In this document: piece after piece, positions 27,410-36,299 of the stretch | Position numbering within the stretch: position 1 is the stretch's first letter | Layout: each line of letters starts with the position of its first letter | Program-made: the position numbers and the translations under genes | The notes under the pieces: model-generated | The model's input: only the letters and a program-made list of their open reading frames with translations | What the model was told of the DNA's origin: nothing | Database searches by the model: none | Source of the DNA: Stanieria sp964562685 | GTDB taxonomy: Bacteria > Cyanobacteriota > Cyanobacteriia > Cyanobacteriales > Xenococcaceae | Assembly (NCBI GenBank): GCA_964562685.1 | Contig: CAZLUP010000006.1 | Location: 59,805 to 123,804, forward strand | Reading direction: 5' to 3' | DNA length: 64,000 bases

Positions 27410-29110
27410 TTAACTAGCGGTTTCCTCAAGCTGACGATAATAAGAAGATAAAAAACGAGCGAGGTAATAAGCTGATAAAGGTTTACTAATGTAGTACCCT
27501 TGAACTTCATTGCATCCTTGTGCTTTTAGATATTCAAGTTGAGCCGAATTTTCTACTCCTTCAGCTGTAATATGTAAATTTAAACTTTGAGCTAACGCAA
27601 TAATTCCTTTGGTAACTGCGGTATTATCTGGATTAGAGGGTACATCAAATAAAAAAGAACGATCAATTTTGAGAGTATCAATGGGAAACTGTTGTAAATA
27701 ACTTAGTGACGAATAGCCAGTTCCAAAATCATCTAGAGACAGATTAATACCTCTATTTTTTAATTGTCTTAATAGTTTAATTGTTTGTTCAAAATTTTCC
27801 ACAAATAAACTTTCTGTAACTTCTAATTCTAAATAGTTAGGATTGAAACCAGTTTCTGCTAAGATTTTATCAATTTTTTTAATTAAATTGCTTTGTTTAA
27901 ATTGACTGACTGATAAATTAATTGAGATTCGCAAGGGTGGTAAACCTTCTTGCTGCCAAATTTGTTGTTGAATACAAGCACTTCTAAGAATCCATTCACC
28001 TATGGATAAAATTAGTTTAGTTTGTTCGGCAATTGGAATAAACTCTGTGGGAGAAACAAGCCCTAATTGAGGATTTTGCCATCGTAATAAAGCTTCTACT
28101 CCAACAGGATAATTGTTGGTGAGGTTGATACGAGGTTGATAGTGAAGAAATAATTCTCCTCTTCTCAATGCATATCGAAGTTGCTCTTTGATCGTTAATC
28201 TTCTTTGTAGTTTGTCGTTATTTTTGATTGAATAAAATTGGCAGTTTTGATGTTCGTCTTGGCGAATTTGATAAAGAGCAGTGTTGGCATTTTGTAAAAG
28301 CTGTTCTACTGTAACGCCGTCAAAAGGATAGACAGTAATACCAAGTTTTGGATTAGTAAAAATTTCTTTACCAAACAAAGCAAAAGGTTTATTTAATAGC
28401 TCTAATAATTCTTGAGCAAAAAAATTTAAATCGTCAAAATTTTTAAAACTTTTTTTGATAATTCCAAATTCATCTTCACAAAGATGAGCAAGAATATCAA
28501 TTTTTTGAATTTGATTTGTCAGTCGTAAAGCAATTTTTCTTTGTAATAGATCGCTGATTTTACGACCTAAAATACTATTAATATCTTTGAAACTAGTTAA
28601 ATGGATAACAATTACACCAATTTGTTGATTTTCATTAGCTTGAGCTAAGGTTTGTTGAAGAAGATTTTGAAATAAATTTTGATTGGGTAAGCCTGTTAAA
28701 TTATTGTAGTTGGTTGTGTAACGGATTAATCGATCTAACTGTTTAATAGTTCGATTGGTATTAGTCATTAAAGTACCTACTTCATCATTAAAATGAGTCG
28801 GTAAGTTAGGTACTTTTTGTTGTTCTAGATAACGCTGTAATGCTTGTGAAGTCAACTTTACTGGTGCAAGTAAATGATGTAAGGCATAAAGAGTTGCTAT
28901 AGTACCAAGTAATGTAGCTATTATAGCGATCGCAAGAAGATTGATAGTTGCAGCTAAAGTTAATGAATGAGAAAAAACTACATAAGCCAATATTGATAGA
29001 AGTGGTACATGAGTGCCGATAAAGGCAATCAACATAATTTTACTTTTATAAGTTTTGACACTTTTAAAGCGAGAAATTAAAGCATAGAGGTGTAGACTTC
29101 TATCATTCAT
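27410..29110 (-). CDS. membrane GGDEF-EAL protein, probable c-di-GMP phosphodiesterase
   Basis: A 566-residue protein with two N-terminal membrane helices (about 25-50 and 53-80), a HAMP-like linker, a GGDEF domain (130-290) and an EAL domain (305-560). The GGDEF active motif is degenerate (LCEDEFGII), so cyclase activity is unlikely. The EAL catalytic set is intact: VEALLRWQ, INLSVSQF, LEVTESLF, LDDFGTGYSSL, LKIDRSF, AEGVEN and EVQGYYISKP. It should therefore hydrolyse c-di-GMP, perhaps with the degenerate domain binding GTP as a regulator. There is no periplasmic loop large enough for a ligand-binding sensor. It stands alone. Confidence 0.88.
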   Translation of the reverse strand: MNDRSLHLYALISRFKSVKTYKSKIMLIAFIGTHVPLLSILAYVVFSHSLTLAATINLLAIAIIATLLGTIATLYALHHLLAPVKLTSQALQRYLEQQKVPNLPTHFNDEVGTLMTNTNRTIKQLDRLIRYTTNYNNLTGLPNQNLFQNLLQQTLAQANENQQIGVIVIHLTSFKDINSILGRKISDLLQRKIALRLTNQIQKIDILAHLCEDEFGIIKKSFKNFDDLNFFAQELLELLNKPFALFGKEIFTNPKLGITVYPFDGVTVEQLLQNANTALYQIRQDEHQNCQFYSIKNNDKLQRRLTIKEQLRYALRRGELFLHYQPRINLTNNYPVGVEALLRWQNPQLGLVSPTEFIPIAEQTKLILSIGEWILRSACIQQQIWQQEGLPPLRISINLSVSQFKQSNLIKKIDKILAETGFNPNYLELEVTESLFVENFEQTIKLLRQLKNRGINLSLDDFGTGYSSLSYLQQFPIDTLKIDRSFLFDVPSNPDNTAVTKGIIALAQSLNLHITAEGVENSAQLEYLKAQGCNEVQGYYISKPLSAYYLARFLSSYYRQLEETAS

Positions 29111-29332
29111 TTTTTTTATAAAGCAAAAAAAAACTGCAATATAGCGATGTTGCTTACATAAAATATCTCTAACTAGACAAAAGAAGTCTAATTGTTAATC
29201 AATTGTTTAGGATATTTTTTTTATTTTTACCACTTCCACATTACTGGATTACTGTCAAGATAGTCTGTAACCTGTCTTCCAATTGTATTAATATAGTAAT
29301 TTTAAATAAGAACTGAGTGTAGTAAGAGAGTA

Positions 29333-29446
29333 ATGACTTATAGCGTAGATTTACGCCAAAGAGTAGTGGCATTTGTGGAGGCGGGTGGAGCTAAAGCTGA
29401 AGCTGCCAGACGTTTTTCTGTATCCGAAGGCTCGGTACATAATTAA
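29333..29446 (+). pseudogene. IS630-family transposase, N-terminal remnant
   Basis: An ATG opens 37 codons, MTYSVDLRQRVVAFVEAGG followed by AKAEAARRFSVSEGSVHN, then a stop. This is the helix-turn-helix start of cyanobacterial IS630-type transposases. The rest of the transposase is absent. Confidence 0.8.
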
Positions 29447-29469
29447 TTAGATAAAACGAGACAATTTAG

Positions 29470-29661
29470 CTCCTACTCTTATTTAAAACGACTATAAATG
29501 CGATCGCAGTTGGACACGCTTTTGCTTATGAAGACTTAGTAACAGGAAAAGCTGGAGAGTTAGAAACTCAAACCTTTGCCAAAATTAACGAGGTACTAAA
29601 AAATCCTCCTAAATTTATGCCCGATGAAGCTAAGATAGCAGGTTATTCCTTATCTTTTTAA
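29470..29661 (+). pseudogene. 3' fragment of an unidentified gene
   Basis: An open stretch with no credible start encodes about 63 residues ending ...AIAVGHAFAYEDLVTGKAG, then ELETQTFAKINEVLKNPP, then KFMPDEAKIAGYSLSF and a stop. The composition is that of a real protein tail. It directly follows the IS630 remnant, so the parent gene was probably disrupted and then mostly deleted. I do not recognise the family. Confidence 0.4.
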
Positions 29662-29928
29662 CTATTAAAATTGAGCTGTTGATCATGTAACAGGCGAACC
29701 CGATTGGAGTTGACTGTATTTTTTCAAATATTAATTAGTTATTTTCAAACTTGAAGATTCAGTAAAAACATCTAACTTTTTAGCAAAATTCTGTTGGAAG
29801 GTAGTGTGATTACTGATTTTTTTTTTGTATCTTAGTAACAACTAGGAAAAATAATTTAATTATTTGTTCAATAAACAGTAAATATACTTAAGTAAGAGTG
29901 TTCTTTAGCAATCAATCATTAGTTAATT
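29662..29928. other. leader region of the TPR gene
   Basis: 267 bp of AT-rich sequence between the gene fragment and the TPR gene. It probably contains the promoter of the TPR gene, but no clear element is seen. Confidence 0.3.
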
Positions 29929-32010
29929 ATGTTTAAGCTTCTCAAGACTTTTTTAGAGCCTCAAGCCAATTCTGAATCATCGTCTCAATCAGATGAAAAG
30001 CTTTTAGTCGAACCAGACCATCAAATTGAATCCCAGCTTAAACAAGCAGATGATTTTCGGCAACAAGGCAAGTTAAAAGAAGCAATTACTATTTATCGTC
30101 AAACTATTGAACAAGCATCTCATTTAACGACTAGATCATCAAATTCCTCGATTATTCTTCAACAAAATAATAATCTCGCTTTAGCTTATGAACAATTGGC
30201 AGCAGCTTATAAGCAAACAGGCGAAGTAGAACAAGCAGCTAACTATTACCGCCAAGCAATTACATTTAAATCTTTAAATTGGAAACCAACCAAGCAATCT
30301 TTTCAGCCTAATTCTCAAGCAGTCATTAACAAATTACTTAAAAAAGATAATTTACTCAACTCTGCTTTTGCTTTTCAACCTTTATCGGCAGCAAATCAGC
30401 AAAAACTGTTAAATTTTCCCTTTAAATCTCCAGATAGTAATTCTTATGATCCACTTTTTGCTGGAGAAGTTAATAAAATTAATAGCCAACAAACTATCAC
30501 CATTGAATGGGAAGCTGCTCAAGTATATTTACAACAAGCTTTAGATTATTGCGATCGCCGTAATTGGCAACAAGCTGCGATCGCGTGTTTACAGGCTACC
30601 CAACTTTGTCCTAATCTAGCCGAGGCTTATAAAATCTGGGGCAATGCCTTACAGAGAATGGGAAAAACTGCCGAGGCAATGGATTGTTATGCTAAAGCAG
30701 TCGAAATTCAACCAGATTTGGCGGAAGTATATGCTAAAGTCGCAAGTCTTTATGCTGGGCAACACAAATGGCAACAAGCTATTGCCTATTATCAAAAAGC
30801 AATTATCATTAAACCTACTTTTGCCGAAGCTTATCGAAACTTAGCTCAAATTTGGGAGCAACTCAATCAGCCAGAAAAAGCTCAAATATATCATTCAAAA
30901 TTTTTAGAATTAGGCACATTCAATCAACAAACTCAACCAAATGCTCTCGAAGCAACCTTACCAAATCCTAATTTATTACCTTCTCAATCAGTAGTAATCT
31001 ATCAAGAAATAGCCAAAAATTTAGAAAAACGAAATAAATGGCAAGAAGCTGCTCGTTATTATCGTAAAGCTTTAGAATTAAATTTATCTCAGTTACAACC
31101 ATTAACTAATATTCAACCATCCGCTAATTCAACTAATAATTATTCTCCAACTACGCCTCAATTAAATAGACTCAAACAAGTTCAACAACTATTACAATCA
31201 AGTTCTGACGATGTTACTAATAAAGCTACTCTGCTGACATCTGTTCCTGAAACGAGTGAAAACACTGTCTCTCCTGTGCGGGAACGGGGCTTACAAGGTG
31301 CGGAATCAAGTTCCGCACACAGCCCCTCAGCAAGTGCCTGCACCCGAGGCACTCAATCAGGAACTAAACAAATAGATAAAGCAATAGAACGCTATCAAAA
31401 GCAAGCTCAATTACAGCCAGATTCTGGTAAAACTCAATTAGATCTAGGTAATTTGTATGCCAAGCAACAACAGTGGCAAACCGCAATAAATTGTTATCAT
31501 AAAGCCCTCAAGATTAATTATCAATATGCCGAAGCTTATTGGTATCTAGCCCATGCCCTAGAAAAAATTGGGAAAACTTCGGAATCCCTCGAACGTCGTT
31601 ATCAAGCACTAAGTCTTAAACCTCATTTAGCTCCAGCCTCAGAACACGTGTATTTGGGCAAATTACTTCAAAAACAAGGGAAACTAGAGCAAGCAGTTAT
31701 TTGTTATCGTCAGGCAATTGGCTTAAAACCACAATTTATTCCCGCTTATTATCGTTTAGGTCAAATTTTAAGTCAAGAAGGCGAAAAACAAGAAGCGATC
31801 GCTTGTTATCGTCAGGCAATTCAGTACGATCCTCACAATGCCGAATTATATTTTCTTTTGGGTCAAGAGTTGGCAGAAGAGAAGCAATGGCATCAAGCTG
31901 TTCAAGCTTATCGTCGTGTTTTAGAACTCAAACCAACTTATCCCCAAGCTTCCTATCGACTAAACTATGCTTTAGCAGAAAAGTTAAAGTTAGATTTACA
32001 GAAAAGATAA
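29929..32010 (+). CDS. large TPR-repeat protein
   Basis: A 693-residue protein made of tetratricopeptide repeats: one block near residues 35-110, a central block near 190-335, one near 350-385 and a C-terminal block from about 490 to the end (typical unit WQTAINCYHKALKINYQYAEAYWYLAHALEKIGKTSES). There is no signal peptide. TPR arrays bind other proteins; the partner is unknown. Around residues 442-478 a stretch rich in Ser, Gly and Ala (RERGLQGAESSSAHSPSASA) interrupts the repeats and coincides with a GC-rich palindromic DNA element, so it looks like an in-frame insertion. The DUF427 gene follows 18 bp later. Confidence 0.9.
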   Translation: MFKLLKTFLEPQANSESSSQSDEKLLVEPDHQIESQLKQADDFRQQGKLKEAITIYRQTIEQASHLTTRSSNSSIILQQNNNLALAYEQLAAAYKQTGEVEQAANYYRQAITFKSLNWKPTKQSFQPNSQAVINKLLKKDNLLNSAFAFQPLSAANQQKLLNFPFKSPDSNSYDPLFAGEVNKINSQQTITIEWEAAQVYLQQALDYCDRRNWQQAAIACLQATQLCPNLAEAYKIWGNALQRMGKTAEAMDCYAKAVEIQPDLAEVYAKVASLYAGQHKWQQAIAYYQKAIIIKPTFAEAYRNLAQIWEQLNQPEKAQIYHSKFLELGTFNQQTQPNALEATLPNPNLLPSQSVVIYQEIAKNLEKRNKWQEAARYYRKALELNLSQLQPLTNIQPSANSTNNYSPTTPQLNRLKQVQQLLQSSSDDVTNKATLLTSVPETSENTVSPVRERGLQGAESSSAHSPSASACTRGTQSGTKQIDKAIERYQKQAQLQPDSGKTQLDLGNLYAKQQQWQTAINCYHKALKINYQYAEAYWYLAHALEKIGKTSESLERRYQALSLKPHLAPASEHVYLGKLLQKQGKLEQAVICYRQAIGLKPQFIPAYYRLGQILSQEGEKQEAIACYRQAIQYDPHNAELYFLLGQELAEEKQWHQAVQAYRRVLELKPTYPQASYRLNYALAEKLKLDLQKR
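31286..31352 (+). repeat. GC-rich nested palindrome inside the TPR gene
   Basis: GGGGCT (31286-31291) pairs with AGCCCC (31321-31326) around the inner stem GTGCGGAA/TTCCGCAC (31298-31318). A second hairpin GTGCC/GGCAC follows (31334-31352). The stretch is far richer in GC than its surroundings and keeps the reading frame open. It resembles a REP-like palindromic element. Confidence 0.65.
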
Positions 32011-32028
32011 TTAATCAAAGGAATAATA

Positions 32029-32313
32029 ATGCCTAAAGCAATTTGGAATGGTACAATTTTAGCCGAGAGCGATCGCACTCAAGTAGTAGAAGGAAATCAA
32101 TATTTTCCTCCTAACTCAATTAATCAAGCCTATTTTCGCGAAAGCAATACTCATACAACTTGTCCCTGGAAAGGGGAAGCTAGCTACTATACAATTGTGG
32201 TTGATGGGCAAGAAAATAAAGATGCAGCTTGGTATTATCCCAAAGCCAAAGAAAAAGCCAAACATATAGAAGGTTACATTGCTTTTTGGCGTGGCGTAAA
32301 AGTAGAAGTTTAA
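32029..32313 (+). CDS. DUF427-family protein
   Basis: A 94-residue single-domain protein: MPKAIWNGTILAESDRTQVVEG, YFPPNSINQAYFRESNTHTTCPWKGEASYYTIVVDG and AWYYPKAKEKAKHIEGYIAFWRGVKVE are the DUF427 landmarks. The fold is a small beta barrel of unknown biochemical role. It starts 18 bp after the TPR gene on the same strand and is probably co-transcribed. The downstream methyltransferase is convergent, its stop only 3 bp away. Confidence 0.9.
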   Translation: MPKAIWNGTILAESDRTQVVEGNQYFPPNSINQAYFRESNTHTTCPWKGEASYYTIVVDGQENKDAAWYYPKAKEKAKHIEGYIAFWRGVKVEV

Positions 32314-32316
32314 ACT

Positions 32317-33765
32317 TTAAGTTTTTTCTGAGGTGATTTTTCGAGCTAATTCTTCCCTAGTCTTGGCAGGAAGATGATAATAGCGAGTTGCTTCAGAAAA
32401 ATTTAAATAGAGTAGACTTTCTGAACCTAAATTTTGCTTCTTGGTTGGTGGGGCTAAAGATAAATCAAGCACTTTAACAATTTCAGTAGCTACTGCTTGA
32501 GCAAGAAGCGGTGGAACAGAATTTCCAATTTGACGAAACCCGTGCCATTTAGTGCTATGGAATCGAAACCAGTCTGGGTAAGAATGCAATCTTGCAGCTT
32601 CCCTGACTGTAATACAGCGTGGTTGCTCGGGATGAATTGGTCGAGGAGAAGTAAAAGCACCCTTATTAGAAGGAGTTCCTGCTCTTAAAGTATTGCAAAT
32701 ACCATCATAATGAAGTCGAAAAAATCGACTGATTGGTTCTTTTTTGCCAGGGTTAGTTGCTGCAAAACGACTAATAGATCTTGGTGTATGTCTAGTTCTT
32801 AAACTAGAAGTTAGAAGAGTGTAATTAGATTGACTGAGCTTATCATTTGAAGGGCTGTTACTTGAATTTAACTTAAGGAAAAAGTTCTCGCGCTCATAAG
32901 AATAATCAGTTTTTGGTCTGATCAACCCCCGTAAAGTTGCTCCGTAAAAGCTTGGTTCTTTAAATTCTGCCCAAACCCAATCTTGATCGAACAATTCGGG
33001 ATAATTTTCTATAACTGGTAAATCTTGGAGTGCATCTCGCACATTAGGACTAGGCAGTAAATAACACTGGGACGGTTTTTCATTAAAAAGATAACTGCCT
33101 TTTTTTTTACGGAGGTTACTTTGCCCTGTGCGACAGGGCGTAACTCCTCTGCCAATCGGTTTCGTAATTGGTTGAGGATAAGCTGGTAAAGCATAATCTG
33201 CTCTTGCTCCAATTAAAAACAATCTTTCTCGGTGTTGCGGAACTCCAAAACAAGCAGCATTTAAAATTTGATAATCTTCTTGAACCTGATAATTATTTGC
33301 CTGAAATTTCTTAATTATTTCAATTAATAGTTGTTGCGCTTTACCAATAGTTAATCCTCGCACATTCTCCATCACAAAAAATTTCGGTTTTAATTCCAAC
33401 ACCAACCGAACAAAGTGAAACATTAGGGAATTGCGCGGATCGTCAACAATTCTTTTTCCCATAATTGAAAAACCTTGACAAGGAGGACCACCAAAGACTA
33501 CATCGATATCACGGTTTTTAATGGCTGATTTAGCTCTAATTTCTTCTCCTGTAGTTTCTGTCACACTCTGACATAAGATTGTCCAAAACGGAAAATTATA
33601 TTGATGAGTACAAGCGTGAATTGGATCGATCTCTACTGCTGCTAAGACATTAAAACCCGCTTGTTCAAAACCAAGAGTCATTCCTCCTGCACCAGCAAAT
33701 AAATCTACGGCAATTGGTCTGTTTGAGGATACTTCTTCTGACGCATAAGATCTTTGTTTAGCCAT
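32317..33765 (-). CDS. DNA (cytosine-5) methyltransferase
   Basis: About 482 residues. The m5C-methylase motifs are in canonical order: I (DLFAGAGGMTLGFEQAGF), IV with the catalytic Cys (FGGPPCQGFS), VI (FVMENVRGL), VIII (QHRERLFLIGAR) and X (WHGFRQIGNSVPPLLAQAVA). The target-recognition region lies between VIII and IX. No restriction endonuclease is adjacent, so it looks solitary. Cyanobacteria with abundant HIP1 sites often carry an orphan m5C enzyme for CGATCG, and the early sequence (VEIDPIHACTHQYNFPFW) reminds me of that group; this is inference. The start is uncertain: I use the ATG at MAKQRSYA, but another lies 33 bp upstream. Confidence 0.9.
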   Translation of the reverse strand: MAKQRSYASEEVSSNRPIAVDLFAGAGGMTLGFEQAGFNVLAAVEIDPIHACTHQYNFPFWTILCQSVTETTGEEIRAKSAIKNRDIDVVFGGPPCQGFSIMGKRIVDDPRNSLMFHFVRLVLELKPKFFVMENVRGLTIGKAQQLLIEIIKKFQANNYQVQEDYQILNAACFGVPQHRERLFLIGARADYALPAYPQPITKPIGRGVTPCRTGQSNLRKKKGSYLFNEKPSQCYLLPSPNVRDALQDLPVIENYPELFDQDWVWAEFKEPSFYGATLRGLIRPKTDYSYERENFFLKLNSSNSPSNDKLSQSNYTLLTSSLRTRHTPRSISRFAATNPGKKEPISRFFRLHYDGICNTLRAGTPSNKGAFTSPRPIHPEQPRCITVREAARLHSYPDWFRFHSTKWHGFRQIGNSVPPLLAQAVATEIVKVLDLSLAPPTKKQNLGSESLLYLNFSEATRYYHLPAKTREELARKITSEKT

Positions 33766-33987
33766 AAATTCCCAGAATTTAACTCCAAACCAGTACATTG
33801 ATAACTCAAGCAATGGGAATAATTAATTTGATAGTTGTTGATCGATCACAAAACATCATGTCTTAAATCAACACACTTGTCCAGCGATCGCTTTAAAATA
33901 TTGGCAGTCCCTGACTAAATAAATCAAATTTCAAGATTTTGAGCATAACAATGGCGATAAAATAGGATTGATGGGAGATTGATATTG

Positions 33988-35203
33988 ATGTGGCTCATTA
34001 CGACAGGTATTCTTTTGGCAACTTCCATAAATTTTGTTGAACCAGTTCAAGTTAGTGCCGAGTTTAACAATTTAGTTGATTACAACGGCAATATTACTGG
34101 GGAGATGGCAACCTTTTTCAACTCTGTCCCAGTTAATGGTGAGTTTGCTCGACAAATCAACTTCTCATCCAATCATCTTTCACCACCAACTGCCAAAAAT
34201 CTTGCTCCTGTTAGAGTTAACCAAACCTCAACTGTCATTACACCACCCAAGGTTACTAATTCTGCTCCTCTTAGAGTAGATAAAACTTTGATTATTCCTG
34301 AAGAAGCGACTTTTACCGCAGGAAATACGGGTTGGAAAAAACAAACTTCCTTCGGTTCAATTGGAGTAAATGGTAATTTTAACAAAGAGGCTACTTTCAC
34401 TGGTGGTAAAGCTTTTTTGCAGACAGCTAATGAACTTGGCTCTTTAAATATCAATGCCAATATTAATGCCCAAGCACAGTTTACTGGTGGGAATGCTGCG
34501 TGGAAAAGTGAAACCTCTTTTGGTTCGATTGGGATTAATGGGAATTTTAATCACGAGACTGAATTTACTGGTGGTAATGCTTCTTGGCAAGCTAAAACTT
34601 CCCTCGGTTCAATTAGAGTTAATGGAAATTTTAATCACGAGACTGAATTTACTGGTGGTAATGCTTCTTGGCAAGCTAAAANNNNNNNNNNNNNNNNNNN
34701 NNNNNNNNNNNNNNNNNNNNNNNNNNNNNNNNNNNNNNNNNNNNNNNNNNNNNNNNNNNNNNNNNNNNNNNNNNNNNNNNNCTTCGCTTGGTTCAGTCGG
34801 AGTCAATAGCAAGTTTGACGAACAAGTTAATTTTATCAGTACCAATGCTTTTTGGAATGCTGAAACTTCTTTTGGCTCAATTGGCATCAGTGGCAATTTC
34901 GATGATGAGACGAGCTTTACAGGAGGAAATGCTTCTTGGAAAACTAAATTATTTTTAGGTTCGGTTGGTTTGAATGGGAATTTTGATGAACAAGCTAATT
35001 TTACTCAAGGTAGTGTAGAGCTAACTATAGATACTGGGGTTGGTTTAGTTGGTGTAAGTGCCAAAATTGACGATGATACTAATATTTTGGGAGGAACAGC
35101 TTCTTGGAAAAAAAAAGTGGGGGTTGGTTCAATTGGGGTGAGTGCAGATTTAGATGCCAACGGCAATATTACTCCTAAAATGGGTGTGCAAATGCCATTT
35201 TAA
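33988..35203 (+). CDS. secreted protein of 28-residue tandem repeats, interrupted by a sequence gap
   Basis: The start is an ATG (MWLITTGILLATSINFVEP) with GGGAG upstream; the hydrophobic N-terminus is probably a signal peptide. About nine 28-residue units are visible, of the form TSFGSIGINGNFNHETEFTG plus GNASWQAK, with alternating turns and strands suggesting a beta-rich solenoid. A 100-N gap falls between two units. Joining its two sides directly keeps both the frame and the 28-residue phase (1116 coding bases). The true gap should thus hold a whole number of 84-bp units, possibly none. No catalytic motif is seen; an extracellular or surface role is inferred. I know no characterised relative. 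Confidence 0.7.
34500..34681 (+). repeat. 84-bp tandem repeat, best-conserved part
   Basis: Consecutive units here are nearly identical at DNA level (AATTTTAATCACGAGACTGA and ACTGGTGGTAATGCTTCTTG each occur twice, 84 bp apart). The repeat continues less exactly on both sides, from about 34300 to 35180. The near-identity is recent, and explains why the assembly broke here. Confidence 0.85.
34682..34781. other. assembly gap (100 N) inside tandem repeat
   Basis: Exactly 100 N, a conventional placeholder, so its length is not informative. The bases on either side join in phase with the 84-bp repeat. Confidence 0.95.
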
Positions 35204-35249
35204 TGATTGGCTTTAATCTTTTCGGTGATTGATTAATTGATTGATCTAA

Positions 35250-35343
35250 TATCAAGTACGGATAATCACTTAAAATAAATTCTCTCCGTGTCCCCGTGTC
35301 CCCGTATCAATCATCACATTTAACTGTTTAAGCGAACCTGATA
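35250..35343. mobile_element. MITE-like element, copy 2, 94 bp, intergenic
   Basis: Same termini as the copy at 19328 (TATCAAGTACGGATAATCAC at one end, AGCGAACCTGATA at the other) and the same flanking TAA duplication (35247-35249, 35344-35346). It has three octamer units instead of five, which accounts exactly for the 16-bp length difference. Confidence 0.8.
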
Positions 35344-35538
35344 TAAGTATCGCTTCAAGATTTGAGCTAAAAAAAAGCTTTGACCGCTCTACGCCTTGGT
35401 ACATACACCAGATGAAGACAGAGATCAAAGACTATAGTTAAACAAAAATATTGTTGTTCAAAATTGATTGAAGTAAGTTGAAATAAATTACTACTAAATA
35501 TTATTAGTTTTGAAAACGTGTTTTGCCAAGATTTATTG

Positions 35539-35691
35539 TTATCGAGAAAAAATCGGAATATTAAAAAGAAAACTTGAAGTTTGGCTAAAATTTGGCTGAA
35601 AAAAGCTTGGTTTTGCTGAATTACCGCCTAATTGAAATAATAGACACAAACAAAAAGTCACCGCAACAGCTAATAATAATCGCTCCCACAT
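35539..35691 (-). CDS. small putative membrane protein
   Basis: A 50-residue protein, MWERLLLAVAVTFCLCLLFQ then LGGNSAKPSFFQPN and a Ser/Phe-rich tail. One N-terminal hydrophobic helix or uncleaved signal is evident. AGAGGA lies eight bases before this ATG, which supports it over the ORF start 15 codons earlier. No family is recognised. It is divergent from ureE and separated from it by about 160 bp. Confidence 0.55.
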   Translation of the reverse strand: MWERLLLAVAVTFCLCLLFQLGGNSAKPSFFQPNFSQTSSFLFNIPIFSR

Positions 35692-35852
35692 CTCACTATT
35701 CCTCTCAATCACACCGTTAGTTTTAGTATCCCTCATTTAATAGAATTCAGCCATACTCTTCTAAAAAAAATCTTAAATTTGACTAAAAATTATTAATTTT
35801 TTTATGTTTTAATCTTGAAATTTTTCGTTTAATTGTCGTTAATATTTATTTT

Positions 35853-36299
35853 ATGATTAGGTTAATAGAACGTTTTTCGACTCAGGAAACAATCGAGCCT
35901 GTCTGGACAATCTCTTTAACTGCTGAGGAGAGAAAGCGGTCGCGACAAAAATTAGAAATTACTCCCAATCACTGGGTTGATATCTATCTACCGAGAGGAA
36001 CGATTCTGCAAGATGGAGATTTCCTGCGTTCCGAGATAGGAGATTTAATCGTTAAAGTTTTAGCTAAACCAGAACCAGTTATGACAATTCGGGGCAAAAC
36101 TACTTTAGATTTAATCAGAGCAGCATATCATTTAGGAAATCGTCATGTAGCTCTAGAAATTGCTATTGATTATCTGAGAATTGCACCCGATTCAGTTTTA
36201 TCTTCTTTGTTAATTCAATTAGGTTTAGAAGTCACCGAGGAAATCACTCCTTTTCAGCCAGAAATAGGGGCTTACGGTCATACTCATAGTTATGAATGA
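35853..36299 (+). CDS. ureE: urease accessory protein UreE
   Basis: A 148-residue nickel metallochaperone delivering Ni to the urease apoenzyme complex. The N-terminal peptide-binding domain (LTAEERKRSRQKLE...VDIYLPRGTILQDGDFL) and the C-terminal metal-binding domain (RAAYHLGNRHVALEI, with the conserved His) are present. The C-terminal His tail is short (GAYGHTHSYE), so it probably binds fewer Ni ions than His-rich UreE proteins. ureF overlaps its end by 8 bp. The urease structural genes are not in this window. Confidence 0.93.
   Translation: MIRLIERFSTQETIEPVWTISLTAEERKRSRQKLEITPNHWVDIYLPRGTILQDGDFLRSEIGDLIVKVLAKPEPVMTIRGKTTLDLIRAAYHLGNRHVALEIAIDYLRIAPDSVLSSLLIQLGLEVTEEITPFQPEIGAYGHTHSYE

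Noticed and set aside
34300..35180. CRISPR array
   Set aside because: The 84-bp repeats are contiguous, in frame and coding; there are no unique spacers. No other array was seen.
34454..35203. separate plus-strand gene starting MPILMPKHSLLVG
   Set aside because: Before the gap it is an off-frame reading of the 84-bp repeat. Only the part after the gap is real, and it belongs to the gene starting at 33988.
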